Assembly: GCF_038005985.1 (NCBI RefSeq)
Contig: NZ_JBBOUI010000001.1
Coordinates: 883,501 to 947,500, forward strand
Length of the DNA stretch: 64,000 nt
DNA from: Solibacillus sp. FSL R7-0682
GTDB taxonomy: Bacteria; Bacillota; Bacilli; Bacillales_A; Planococcaceae
Direction of reading: 5' to 3'
The stretch's first letter is position 1; each line of letters opens with the position of its first letter. The notes beneath the pieces were generated by a model. That model made no database searches and had not been told where the DNA came from. It was given only the letters and a program-made list of their open reading frames with translations. This document shows, in pieces, positions 8,005-15,552 of the stretch. The position numbers and the translations under genes are program-made.

Positions 8005-9786
8005 ATGGAACAAACAAAAAGCATTATTAAAGGTGGCGGCTTCTTAATTGAGGACGTAGAAATCAATCGCGTAATTACACCAGAAGACTTTACTGATGAG
8101 CAAAAAATGATTGCTCAAACAACACAAGAGTATGTACAAAATGAAGTCGTACCTGTGATTGAAAACTTAGAGCATCATGAATTCGAACATTCAGTACGTT
8201 TATTAAAAACTGCGGGTGAGTTAGGTTTATTAGCTGCGGATGTGCCAGAAGAATATGAAGGCTTAGGCTTAGACAAAATTTCGTCAGCATTAATCGCTGA
8301 AAAAATGTCACCAGCTGGTGGCTTCTCCATTACACATGGTGCCCATGTAGGGATTGGTTCTTTACCAATCGTATTATTCGGTAATCATGAGCAAAAATCG
8401 CACTACTTACCAAAATTGGCTTCTGGTGAGTTAATCGCAGCATATGCACTAACTGAGCCGGGTTCAGGTTCTGATGCATTAGGTGCAAAAACTACTGCAA
8501 AATTAAATGATGCTGGAACACACTACATTTTAAACGGTGAAAAGCAATGGATTACAAATGCTGGTTTCGCTGATGTATTTGTAGTTTATGCAAAAATTGA
8601 CGGCGAGAAATTCACTGCATTTATTGTAGAGCGCTCTTACCCAGGTGTTTCTGTAGGTCCAGAAGAGAAGAAAATGGGCATTAAATCGTCTTCTACTCGT
8701 ACTTTAATTTTAGAAGATGCAGAGATTCCAGTTGAAAACTTACTTGGTGAAGTAGGTCGTGGTCACGTAATCGCATTCAACATTTTAAATATCGGACGTT
8801 ACAAACTAGGGGTAGGTACAGTAGGTGCATCTAAACGTGCATTTGAGCTTGCTGTTGCTTACACAAATCAACGTCAACAATTTAAAACAAAGTTATCTGA
8901 TTTCAACTTAACAAAAGAAAAAATTGCGACAATGGCGTCACATATTTACGCATCTGAGTCATTAAATTACCGAACTGTTGGTTACTTTGAGGACCGCTTA
9001 AGTCAGCTATCTGATGACGAACAAAAAGATGGTAAATCAGTTGCTGCTGCAATTGCTGAATATGCAATCGAATGTTCAATTGCAAAAGTATTTGGTTCTG
9101 AAACATTAGACTTTGTAGCGGATGAAGCAGTGCAATTACATGGTGGTTACGGCTTCATGGCAGAGTATGAGGTAGAACGTATTTACCGCGACTCACGTAT
9201 TAACCGTATTTTTGAGGGTACAAACGAAATCAACCGTATGATCGTACCTGGTACATTCATGAAAAAAGCACTTAAAGGTGAGTTACCATTATTACAAGTT
9301 GCTCAAGAGTTACAAAATGAGCTATTAATGTTAATGCCTGAGGAAATTGGTGAAGCGGCATTAGAGCAAGAGAAATATTTAGTGAAAAACGCGAAGAAGA
9401 TTGCTGTTCTTGTAGCTGGTGCAGCGGCACAAAGATTTGGTGCCAAGTTAGATCAAGAACAAGAAGTACTAGTGAATATCGCCAACATTGCAAACCAATT
9501 ATATGCAATGGAATCTGCAGTAATCCGTACGCAAAAAGCAATTGAGCGTGACGGTGAAGAAAAAGCAGCACAAAAAATTCTATACACACAAATTTTCTGT
9601 CAAGAAGCATTTGCAGAAATCGAAAAAGAAGCAAAAGAAACATTACTTGCTTCAGTTGAAGGAGATAATGGTCGTATGATCTTATCAGCGTTACGTAAAT
9701 TAACTCGTAGCAACCCTTACAACTTAATTCCGAAAAAGCGTGAAGCTTCGGCAAAACTAATTGAAGCTGAAAAGTATGTAGTTTAA
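8005..9786 (+). CDS. fadE: acyl-CoA dehydrogenase (FadE)
   Basis: A 593-residue FAD-dependent acyl-CoA dehydrogenase of the long type. Residues to about 430 form the classic three-domain core: the ALTEPGSGSDA flavin-loop signature, and FEGTNEINR, which holds the catalytic glutamate near 403. The C-terminal 160 residues are a helical extension like that of very-long-chain enzymes. It makes the first oxidation of beta-oxidation, passing electrons to ETF. The ribosome site GGGAGG precedes the ATG. Last gene of the operon; the terminator follows within 15 bases. Confidence 0.95.
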   Translation: MEQTKSIIKGGGFLIEDVEINRVITPEDFTDEQKMIAQTTQEYVQNEVVPVIENLEHHEFEHSVRLLKTAGELGLLAADVPEEYEGLGLDKISSALIAEKMSPAGGFSITHGAHVGIGSLPIVLFGNHEQKSHYLPKLASGELIAAYALTEPGSGSDALGAKTTAKLNDAGTHYILNGEKQWITNAGFADVFVVYAKIDGEKFTAFIVERSYPGVSVGPEEKKMGIKSSSTRTLILEDAEIPVENLLGEVGRGHVIAFNILNIGRYKLGVGTVGASKRAFELAVAYTNQRQQFKTKLSDFNLTKEKIATMASHIYASESLNYRTVGYFEDRLSQLSDDEQKDGKSVAAAIAEYAIECSIAKVFGSETLDFVADEAVQLHGGYGFMAEYEVERIYRDSRINRIFEGTNEINRMIVPGTFMKKALKGELPLLQVAQELQNELLMLMPEEIGEAALEQEKYLVKNAKKIAVLVAGAAAQRFGAKLDQEQEVLVNIANIANQLYAMESAVIRTQKAIERDGEEKAAQKILYTQIFCQEAFAEIEKEAKETLLASVEGDNGRMILSALRKLTRSNPYNLIPKKREASAKLIEAEKYVV

Positions 9787-9800
9787 TAGTTACTAAAAAA

Positions 9801-9830
9801 AAATCGGGTGCAGGACGCTGCATCCGATTT
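9801..9830 (+). terminator. fadNAE terminator
   Basis: Arms 9801-9813 and 9818-9830 pair over 13 bp (one G-U) around a GACG loop. A run of A precedes it and T-rich sequence follows. Confidence 0.8.
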
Positions 9831-9858
9831 TGCGTTGTGCTAGCGAATCCGTTACAAT
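9830..9858 (+). promoter_or_regulatory. promoter of yusI
   Basis: TTGCGT, 17 bp, TACAAT, 34 bases before the yusI ATG. The -35 abuts the fadNAE terminator. Confidence 0.55.
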
Positions 9859-9892
9859 AAGAAGAAAGTTCACGATAAAAAGGAGTACCAGC

Positions 9893-10249
9893 ATGACAAT
9901 TCAATTGATTCAATATCCAAAATGTACAACTTGTAAAAAAGCTCAAAAATGGTTAGACGAAAATGGGGTCCAATACGAAAACATTCATCTTGTCGAGCAA
10001 ACACCTTCTAAAGAGCAATTAAAAGCATATTATGAAGCAAGTGGCTTGCCATTGAAAAAATTCTTTAATACATCTGGTCAAAAGTACCGTGAGCTTGGCT
10101 TAAAAGATAAGCTAGCGAATATGTCTGAGGACGAGCAATTAACATTACTTGCATCAGACGGGATGTTAATTAAACGACCTATCGTTACAGATGGTAATAA
10201 ATTAACATTAGGATTTAAGGAGTCTGACTTCTCGGAAACTTGGAAATAA
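9893..10249 (+). CDS. yusI: ArsC/Spx-family protein YusI
   Basis: A 118-residue protein with an N-terminal beta strand followed by PKCTTCKKAQKWL, the CxxC motif of the Spx/ArsC thioredoxin-fold family. It lacks a convincing full arsenate reductase triad and is more like the uncharacterised YusI, which lies in the same place next to gcvH in B. subtilis. The start is ATG 9893 with AAGGAG 9 bases upstream; the frame is open for 21 more codons upstream, but those overlap the promoter. Whether it reduces arsenate or acts as a redox regulator is not decided by the sequence. Confidence 0.85.
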   Translation: MTIQLIQYPKCTTCKKAQKWLDENGVQYENIHLVEQTPSKEQLKAYYEASGLPLKKFFNTSGQKYRELGLKDKLANMSEDEQLTLLASDGMLIKRPIVTDGNKLTLGFKESDFSETWK

Positions 10250-10329
10250 AGCGCTATTCTTGTTGAATTTCCGAACGAAATATGGCAAACTGAACATGAA
10301 TGTACTACATATTACTTGGAGGTTTTCTC

Positions 10330-10710
10330 ATGAGCACACCAAAAGAATTACGTTATACAAAAGAGCACGAGTGGGTAAAAATTGAAGACGGCAAAGCTAC
10401 AATCGGAATTACTGATTTCGCTCAATCTGAATTAGGTGACATCGTATTCGTTGAGTTACCAGAAGTAGGTGACGAGATTGCAAAAGACCAGCCATTCGGT
10501 AGCGTTGAGTCTGTAAAAACAGTTTCTGAACTATACGCGCCTGTATCAGGTACTGTAGTAGCTATTAATGAAGAACTTTCAGACAACCCAGAATACGTTA
10601 ATGAATCTCCATACGGCACGGCATGGATGATTACAGTAGAATTATCGGTAGAAGCAGAAGTAGAAGATTTAATGGATGCTGACGCTTATGCGGAATTAAT
10701 CGAACAATAA
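10330..10710 (+). CDS. gcvH: glycine cleavage system H protein
   Basis: A 126-residue lipoyl-carrier protein, the usual GcvH length. The lipoyl-accepting lysine is Lys63 in [13 protein letters not shown], within the barrel-sandwich hybrid fold. It shuttles the aminomethyl group between the P, T and L proteins of the glycine cleavage system. In Bacillus and Staphylococcus it is also the scaffold for lipoate relay (octanoyl transfer then LipA), so it connects with the lipA gene at 33994. The start is ATG 10330 with GGAGG 8 bases upstream; ten upstream in-frame codons have no ribosome site. Monocistronic, with its own terminator. Confidence 0.96.
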   Translation: MSTPKELRYTKEHEWVKIEDGKATIGITDFAQSELGDIVFVELPEVGDEIAKDQPFGSVESVKTVSELYAPVSGTVVAINEELSDNPEYVNESPYGTAWMITVELSVEAEVEDLMDADAYAELIEQ

Positions 10711-10720
10711 TTAATTTTTG

Positions 10721-10758
10721 CGCTAAAATCTGAGTGATCAGGTTTTAGCGTTTTTTTT
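10721..10758 (+). terminator. gcvH terminator
   Basis: CGCTAAAATCTG pairs with CAGGTTTTAGCG (one G-U), followed by eight T. Confidence 0.9.
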
Positions 10759-10841
10759 ATAATATAAAATAGGCGAGGATTCTTAATAATGAGTCATATG
10801 GTATGCTCTTAGTATTAGAGAAGCTATGAAGGAGGCTCACA

Positions 10842-11168
10842 ATGGAAAAATGTATTATCGTTGAGGGACGTTCAGATAAGCTAAAAATTACCCCGCTTTT
10901 TAATGAACAAGTAGAGATTCTTTGTACAAATGGTACAATTAGTGAAGACGATTTAATTGAATTATTAGAACCATATGAGCATTATGAAATGGTGACGATG
11001 TTTGATGCAGATCGAAATGGTGAAAAATTACGTAAGCTCATGAACCGCGTCTATTCAGAGGCGCAACATTTAATTATTCCATTTCAATTTCGAGAAGTAG
11101 CCGAAACACCAACCAAAGTTTTAATTAAGCTTCTTAAAGATGCGAAATTTATTATTAAAGAAGGATGA
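10842..11168 (+). CDS. yusF: Toprim-domain protein YusF
   Basis: A 108-residue protein that is essentially one Toprim domain, as in primases, topoisomerases and RNase M5. The conserved glutamate is in IIVEGRSDK (residues 5-13) and the acidic pair is in MFDADRNG. The length and position between gcvH and the thioredoxin-like yusE match B. subtilis YusF, whose function is not established. The ribosome site GGAGG is 7 bases before the ATG. It is 7 bases upstream of yusE and probably co-transcribed with it. Confidence 0.85.
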   Translation: MEKCIIVEGRSDKLKITPLFNEQVEILCTNGTISEDDLIELLEPYEHYEMVTMFDADRNGEKLRKLMNRVYSEAQHLIIPFQFREVAETPTKVLIKLLKDAKFIIKEG

Positions 11169-11175
11169 CATCAAG

Positions 11176-11478
11176 ATGGAACAGTGGACGAAAGAAGTAT
11201 GGGAACAACAAATCCAGCAACATCGGAAAACAGCCTTATATATTTATACACCAATGTGTGGCACATGTGGTGTAGCAAAAAAAATGTTAGAAGTAATTGA
11301 GCAATTATTACCGGATTTTCCATTAGGTATGACAAATATCAATTATATGGAGCAATTAGCTTACGAATTGAAAATTGAAAGCGTACCTTGCTTAATTATT
11401 TCAGAAGATGGTCAAATTACAGAAAAGATATATGCATTTCAATCCGTACCTTTTTTGTATGAAATATTAAAAAAATAA
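11176..11478 (+). CDS. yusE: thioredoxin-like protein YusE
   Basis: A 100-residue thioredoxin-fold protein with the redox motif MCGTCGVAKKM (CGTC) and the cis-proline segment ESVPCLIIS. The size and neighbourhood match B. subtilis YusE. I start it at ATG 11176, behind AAGGA in the 3' end of yusF; an earlier in-frame start would overlap yusF by 29 bases without a ribosome site. The target is unknown. No terminator stands between this gene and the promoter of the downstream riboswitch. Confidence 0.85.
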   Translation: MEQWTKEVWEQQIQQHRKTALYIYTPMCGTCGVAKKMLEVIEQLLPDFPLGMTNINYMEQLAYELKIESVPCLIISEDGQITEKIYAFQSVPFLYEILKK

Positions 11479-11507
11479 TTGACGTATGCAGTTTACCATG
11501 ATAAAGT
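11479..11507 (+). promoter_or_regulatory. promoter of the SAM riboswitch / metNI transcript
   Basis: TTGACG, 17 bp, TAAAGT. Predicted start near 11514, 26 bases before the aptamer. Confidence 0.65.
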
Positions 11508-11539
11508 AACATTCATAATAAATAAACTTAATAGCGTTA

Positions 11540-11647
11540 CTCTTATAAAGAGTGGTGGAGGGAAGTGCCCTATGAAGCCCGGCAACCAGCATTATATTTA
11601 ATGAAAAGGTGCCAATTCACACAAAGATTATCTTTGAGAGATGAGAG
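11540..11647 (+). ncRNA. SAM-I (S-box) riboswitch aptamer
   Basis: The conserved S-box blocks occur in order: CTCTTATAAAGAGTGGTGGA, GGGA, CTATGAAGCCCGGCAACC, GGTGCCAATTC and the closing GAGAGATGAGAG. The P1 helix pairs CTCTTAT with GATGAGAG. It senses S-adenosylmethionine and controls the methionine uptake genes metN and metI that follow, together with the terminator at 11669-11708. This element accounts for most of the 334-bp gap between yusE and metN. Confidence 0.97.
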
Positions 11648-11668
11648 AACGGTTCAGCGTATATGTGA

Positions 11669-11708
11669 AAACCTTTCTACTTGTCTTTGTAGAGAGGTTT
11701 TTTATTGT
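11669..11708 (+). terminator. riboswitch-controlled terminator
   Basis: AAACCTTTCTAC pairs with GTAGAGAGGTTT (12 bp, one G-U), then a T-run. When SAM is bound this hairpin forms and stops transcription before metN. Confidence 0.9.
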
Positions 11709-11812
11709 TAGATGGCGCTTTTAACGCCTTTGTTCGATTTCGAAGATGCGAAATGTGCAGGAATGTTTTGAAAATAACTGGTTGGTTATTTCAGATTAAA
11801 GGAGTTTAAACA

Positions 11813-12841
11813 ATGATTGATATACAAAATATAACGAAAGTTTACAAGACGAAAAGCGGCGAGCTTAAAGCAGTAGATAATGTAAACTTATCGATTAAAA
11901 ATGGAGAAATATTTGGCATTATCGGTTATAGTGGTGCCGGTAAAAGTACAATGATTCGCCTGTTAAATGGGTTAGAAAAGCCAACTACCGGTTCAGTTAT
12001 TGTCAACGGCCAAGATATTTCGAAGGCTTCCGGAACTACTCTACGTGAAGCGCGACAAAAGATTAGCATGATTTTTCAGCATTTTAATTTACTTTGGTCT
12101 CGTACAGTTGAGGAGAATATTGCATTTCCATTAGAAATTGCTGGAGTACCAAAAGAAGCACGTGCAAAGCGTGTAGAAGAATTAATTGAGCTTGTAGGTT
12201 TATCTGGCCGCGGTAAAGCTTACCCATCACAGCTATCGGGTGGGCAAAAGCAACGTGTCGGAATAGCAAGAGCACTTGCCAACAATCCAGAAGTCTTATT
12301 GTGTGATGAAGCGACATCAGCACTTGATCCAGAAACAACGGAATCAATATTAGAGTTACTGTTAGACATTAATAAAAAAATCGGCTTAACGATTGTTCTA
12401 ATTACCCATGAGATGCATGTTATTCGGAAAATATGCCATCGTGTCGCTGTTATGGAAGCCGGTAAGGTAGTTGAGCAAGGGGATGTTCTTCAAGTATTCC
12501 AACAGCCTCAAGCACCAATTACGAAAAACTTTGTATCACAAGCATCAGGGGAAACACAAGAAATGCAAGCTTCCATCGAGCATATTTTAGCGAATCATCC
12601 ATCTGGTAAGATTGTAAAATTAAGCTTCGTTGGTCAAACGACAGAGCAACCTGTTATTTCACAAATCATTAAGCAATTTGATATTGTCGTAAATATTGTT
12701 CACGGTAAAATTTCAACAACAACTAGTGGTTCATTAGGTACTCTATACATTCATATTGACGGTACTCCAGATCAAGTGACTGCCGCATTAAATGTTTTAG
12801 CGCAACATGAAATTCAAACGGAGGTGATTGAGCATGCTTGA
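11813..12841 (+). CDS. metN: methionine ABC transporter, ATP-binding protein
   Basis: A 342-residue ATPase: Walker A GYSGAGKST at about 38-46, ABC signature LSGGQKQR, Walker B VLLCDEATSALDP with the catalytic glutamate, and a switch histidine in LITHEMHV. The C-terminal 90 residues are the NIL domain, which binds methionine and gives transinhibition of uptake. The ribosome site AAAGGAG precedes the ATG. It is the first gene behind the S-box riboswitch and overlaps metI by 8 bases. Confidence 0.97.
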   Translation: MIDIQNITKVYKTKSGELKAVDNVNLSIKNGEIFGIIGYSGAGKSTMIRLLNGLEKPTTGSVIVNGQDISKASGTTLREARQKISMIFQHFNLLWSRTVEENIAFPLEIAGVPKEARAKRVEELIELVGLSGRGKAYPSQLSGGQKQRVGIARALANNPEVLLCDEATSALDPETTESILELLLDINKKIGLTIVLITHEMHVIRKICHRVAVMEAGKVVEQGDVLQVFQQPQAPITKNFVSQASGETQEMQASIEHILANHPSGKIVKLSFVGQTTEQPVISQIIKQFDIVVNIVHGKISTTTSGSLGTLYIHIDGTPDQVTAALNVLAQHEIQTEVIEHA

Positions 12842-13502
12842 GCAATTATTTCCGAATGTTGACTGGGGTAAAATGATGGAGGCAACATACGAAACATTGT
12901 ATATGACAACAATTGCTACGGTCATTACATTCGTGTTAGGGATTATTATCGGAATTGTTCTCTTTTTAACGAGTGACAATCAGTTGTGGGCGAACAAAGC
13001 CGCACACTTTTTAACTGGATCAATAGTAAATATTTTCCGTTCGATTCCATTTATCGTTTTAATCATTTTATTAATTCCATTCACAAAGTTCCTTCTAGGA
13101 ACAATTCGTGGTGCGAATGCAGCATTACCTGCATTAATTATTGGTGCTGCACCATTCTATGCTCGTATGGTATTAATCGCACTCCGAGAAATTGATAAAG
13201 GAGTTATTGAAGCGGCACGATCAATGGGTGCGAAAACGTCAACAATCATTTGGAAAGTGCTAATTCCAGAAAGCTTACCTGCTCTAATTTCAGGGATTAC
13301 TGTTACAGCCGTTGCATTAGTAGGCTATACAGCAATGGCTGGAATTATCGGTGCAGGTGGTTTAGGAAACCTGGCATTCTTAGATGGTTTCCAGAGAAAC
13401 CGTACTGACGTAACATTAATGGCGACGATCTTAATTTTAGTCGTGGTATTTATTATTCAATACATCGGAGATTTTATTACAACAAAGGTAGACAAGCGAT
13501 AG
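12834..13502 (+). CDS. metI: methionine ABC transporter, permease
   Basis: A 222-residue permease with five hydrophobic segments and the EAA coupling loop EAARSMGAKTSTIIWKVLIP, which docks to MetN. The start is ATG 12834, 9 bases after a perfect GGAGG located inside metN; a TTG two codons upstream is too close to it. It imports D- and L-methionine with MetN and the lipoprotein MetQ. Confidence 0.96.
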   Translation: MLEQLFPNVDWGKMMEATYETLYMTTIATVITFVLGIIIGIVLFLTSDNQLWANKAAHFLTGSIVNIFRSIPFIVLIILLIPFTKFLLGTIRGANAALPALIIGAAPFYARMVLIALREIDKGVIEAARSMGAKTSTIIWKVLIPESLPALISGITVTAVALVGYTAMAGIIGAGGLGNLAFLDGFQRNRTDVTLMATILILVVVFIIQYIGDFITTKVDKR

Positions 13503-13562
13503 TTAGAGGCGCAGGCCGTAATTATACTGATTTAGTTTTGAAGCTTTTGTATTTAAAAAATA

Positions 13563-13588
13563 GACGCACACTTAATTAGTGGCGCGTC
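13563..13588 (+). other. hairpin between metI and metQ
   Basis: GACGC/GCGTC plus CAC/GTG stem with a small internal loop and a 7-base loop, in the 164-bp gap. No T-run follows, so processing or partial attenuation is more likely than termination. Confidence 0.4.
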
Positions 13589-13666
13589 TTCACGGAGAAT
13601 TTACTGAATATAAAAAATGTTTCGTAAAACTAAATCAAAAATTTAAAAATAAGGTAGGGTAAAACA

Positions 13667-14473
13667 ATGAAAAAATTATTATCAAGCGTTATTTTAGGTG
13701 CTTCAGTTTTTGCACTTGCAGCATGTGGTGGGGAAGATGAAAAATTAGTAGTAGGTGCATCGAACACTCCGCACGCAGTTATATTAGAAAAAGTGAAACC
13801 AATTTTAGAAGAGCAAGGTATCGAGTTAAAAATCGAACCATATACAGATTACGTATTACCAAACCAGGATTTAGAATCTGGTGATTTAGATGCGAACTAC
13901 TTCCAACACATTCCATATTTTGAAGCTCAAAAAGCTGACTTTGGGTATGACTTTGTAAATGCTGGGGAAATTCACATCGAGCCAATCGGTATTTATTCTA
14001 AAAAGTATAAATCTTTAGAGGAACTTCCTGAAGGTGCAACAATTTTACTTTCAAACTCAGTAGCGGACCATGGCCGTATGCTTTCATTACTTGAAACAGA
14101 AGGTTTAATTAAATTAGCTGATGGTATTGATAAAACAAAAGCAGAGTTATCTGATATTGTAGAAAACCCGAAAAACTTTGTATTTGATTACGATACAGCT
14201 GCTGAAATGTTAGTACAAATGTATGAAAACGAAGAGGGCGATGCAGTATTAATCAATTCAAACTTCGCCATCGATAATGGCATTAATCCATTAGAGGATT
14301 CGATTGCAATCGAATCAAGTGAATCTTCACCATATGTCAACATTATTGCAGTACAATCTGGTGATGAAGATTCGAAAGAAATTAAAGCATTAGTTGAAGC
14401 GTTACACTCAAAAGAAATTCAAGATTTCATTTTAAAAGAGTGGGGCGGTTCGGTAGTTCCAGTTGAAAAATAA
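13667..14473 (+). CDS. metQ: methionine-binding lipoprotein
   Basis: A 268-residue NlpA-family substrate-binding lipoprotein. The signal peptide ends in the lipobox LAAC, giving lipid-modified Cys20. The mature domain starts LVVGASNTPHAVILE, typical of MetQ. It delivers methionine to MetNI at the outer face of the membrane. The spacing of 164 bp from metI is unusually long for this operon; no separate S-box is visible before it, so it probably relies on read-through from metNI. Confidence 0.96.
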   Translation: MKKLLSSVILGASVFALAACGGEDEKLVVGASNTPHAVILEKVKPILEEQGIELKIEPYTDYVLPNQDLESGDLDANYFQHIPYFEAQKADFGYDFVNAGEIHIEPIGIYSKKYKSLEELPEGATILLSNSVADHGRMLSLLETEGLIKLADGIDKTKAELSDIVENPKNFVFDYDTAAEMLVQMYENEEGDAVLINSNFAIDNGINPLEDSIAIESSESSPYVNIIAVQSGDEDSKEIKALVEALHSKEIQDFILKEWGGSVVPVEK

Positions 14474-14487
14474 TAACTAAAATAACT

Positions 14488-14533
14488 AAAAAATCCCGAC
14501 TTTTGATTGAATATCAAAAATCGGGATTTTTTT
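14488..14533. terminator. bidirectional terminator, metQ and gltC
   Basis: AAAAAATCCCGA...TCGGGATTTTTT with a second inner stem TTTTGAT/ATCAAAA. A-run and T-run flank it, so it works on both strands. Its right edge reaches the stop codon of gltC. Confidence 0.9.
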
Positions 14534-15434
14534 ATTGGAATCGTGTAAGTCGCGAGTAGAATTTAGAAACAAAATCTACAAATACTTGTTCAGATGGTGC
14601 GAGTTCTCTTGTTGTTGGTGCAATAATTCCGACATTTCTACGGATGACAGGTGTTGCGATAGGTACTTTAACCGTCATGCGCGGTGTAGAGTCGTAAAGA
14701 GAGCTTTCAGGTAAAAGTGTTACCCCAATTCCAGCAGCAACTAACCCTTTTAAAGCGTCCATATCTTCGCCTTCAGATGTAATATTTGGAACAAATCCAA
14801 CTGAACGACATGCATCTACTGCTACCTTTTGTAAAATAAACCCTTCCGGGAATAGTACAAAATCATCATTTCGTAAATCAATTAAGTTAATACTCTCTTT
14901 TTTTGCAAGTGGATGTGTCGCTGGAAGTAAAGCATGAATGTTTTCGCTGAATAGAACAGTCGTATCAATTGTTTCATCTTTTGGAGGTAATGGACCGAGT
15001 AACGCTAAATTTAATTCGCGATTCTTTACCGCTTCAATTAAATATTTATACGATCCTTGGCGTAAATGGAAAGAAACCTCAGGGTACTCTTTTTTAAATG
15101 CTGAAATAACAGTCGGCAGAACATAGCTTGCTAAGCTCGTTGGGAAGCCGACTTTAATTGTCCCTTTTGCTGGGTCTAAATACTCTTCAACTTGCTTTGC
15201 AGCAAAATCAATAGCCTTGAGAGCGGCAATGCTGTGTTCTAAAAAAGTTTTCCCAATCGGTGTGAGTTTGACGTTACGTCCAACTCGCTCGAAAAGTGGT
15301 GCTCCAAGCTCTTCTTCTAGGTTGGCAATTTGACGGCTAATTGCAGACTGGGCAACGTGTAAATGCTCTGCTGCCTCCGAAATATGCTCCCGTTCAGCTA
15401 CCTCGACAAAGTAACGTAATTGTCGTAATTCCAC
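14532..15434 (-). CDS. gltC: LysR-family activator of glutamate synthase (GltC)
   Basis: A 300-residue LysR regulator: the N-terminal winged HTH begins MELRQLRYFVEVAEREH and includes HVAQSAISRQIANLEEELG, followed by a periplasmic-binding-like effector domain. From memory, the sequence follows B. subtilis GltC closely throughout (for example GFPTSLASYVLPTVISAF and the LRNDDFVLFPEGF segment). It lies divergent to gltA as in B. subtilis. There GltC activates gltAB when 2-oxoglutarate is plentiful and represses itself; the same is expected here. Confidence 0.95.
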   Translation of the reverse strand: MELRQLRYFVEVAEREHISEAAEHLHVAQSAISRQIANLEEELGAPLFERVGRNVKLTPIGKTFLEHSIAALKAIDFAAKQVEEYLDPAKGTIKVGFPTSLASYVLPTVISAFKKEYPEVSFHLRQGSYKYLIEAVKNRELNLALLGPLPPKDETIDTTVLFSENIHALLPATHPLAKKESINLIDLRNDDFVLFPEGFILQKVAVDACRSVGFVPNITSEGEDMDALKGLVAAGIGVTLLPESSLYDSTPRMTVKVPIATPVIRRNVGIIAPTTRELAPSEQVFVDFVSKFYSRLTRFQ

Positions 15435-15450
15435 TAGTTACACCCCATTT

Positions 15451-15465
15451 ATCTAAAAAGTAGAT
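15451..15465. promoter_or_regulatory. GltC-type dyad
   Basis: ATCT-N7-AGAT, a LysR-type T-N11-A dyad, in the gltC/gltA intergenic region, about 22 bases upstream of the gltA -35 element. Confidence 0.5.
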
Positions 15466-15486
15466 TGTTCCTATCCAAACTATATA

Positions 15487-15516
15487 TTGTTTATATTATT
15501 TCGAAAACTTTAAAAT
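15487..15516 (+). promoter_or_regulatory. gltA promoter
   Basis: TTGTTT, 18 bp, TAAAAT, 36 bases before the gltA ATG. The weak -35 and long spacer fit a promoter that needs an activator. Confidence 0.5.
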
Positions 15517-15552
15517 GTAAATACGTTATTGAAAGAATGAGGGGGAATTATA

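Noticed and set aside
9272..9946. A 224-codon minus-strand frame opposite fadE
   Set aside because: Lies over a well-supported conserved gene, has Leu/Gln-rich shadow composition and no ribosome site.
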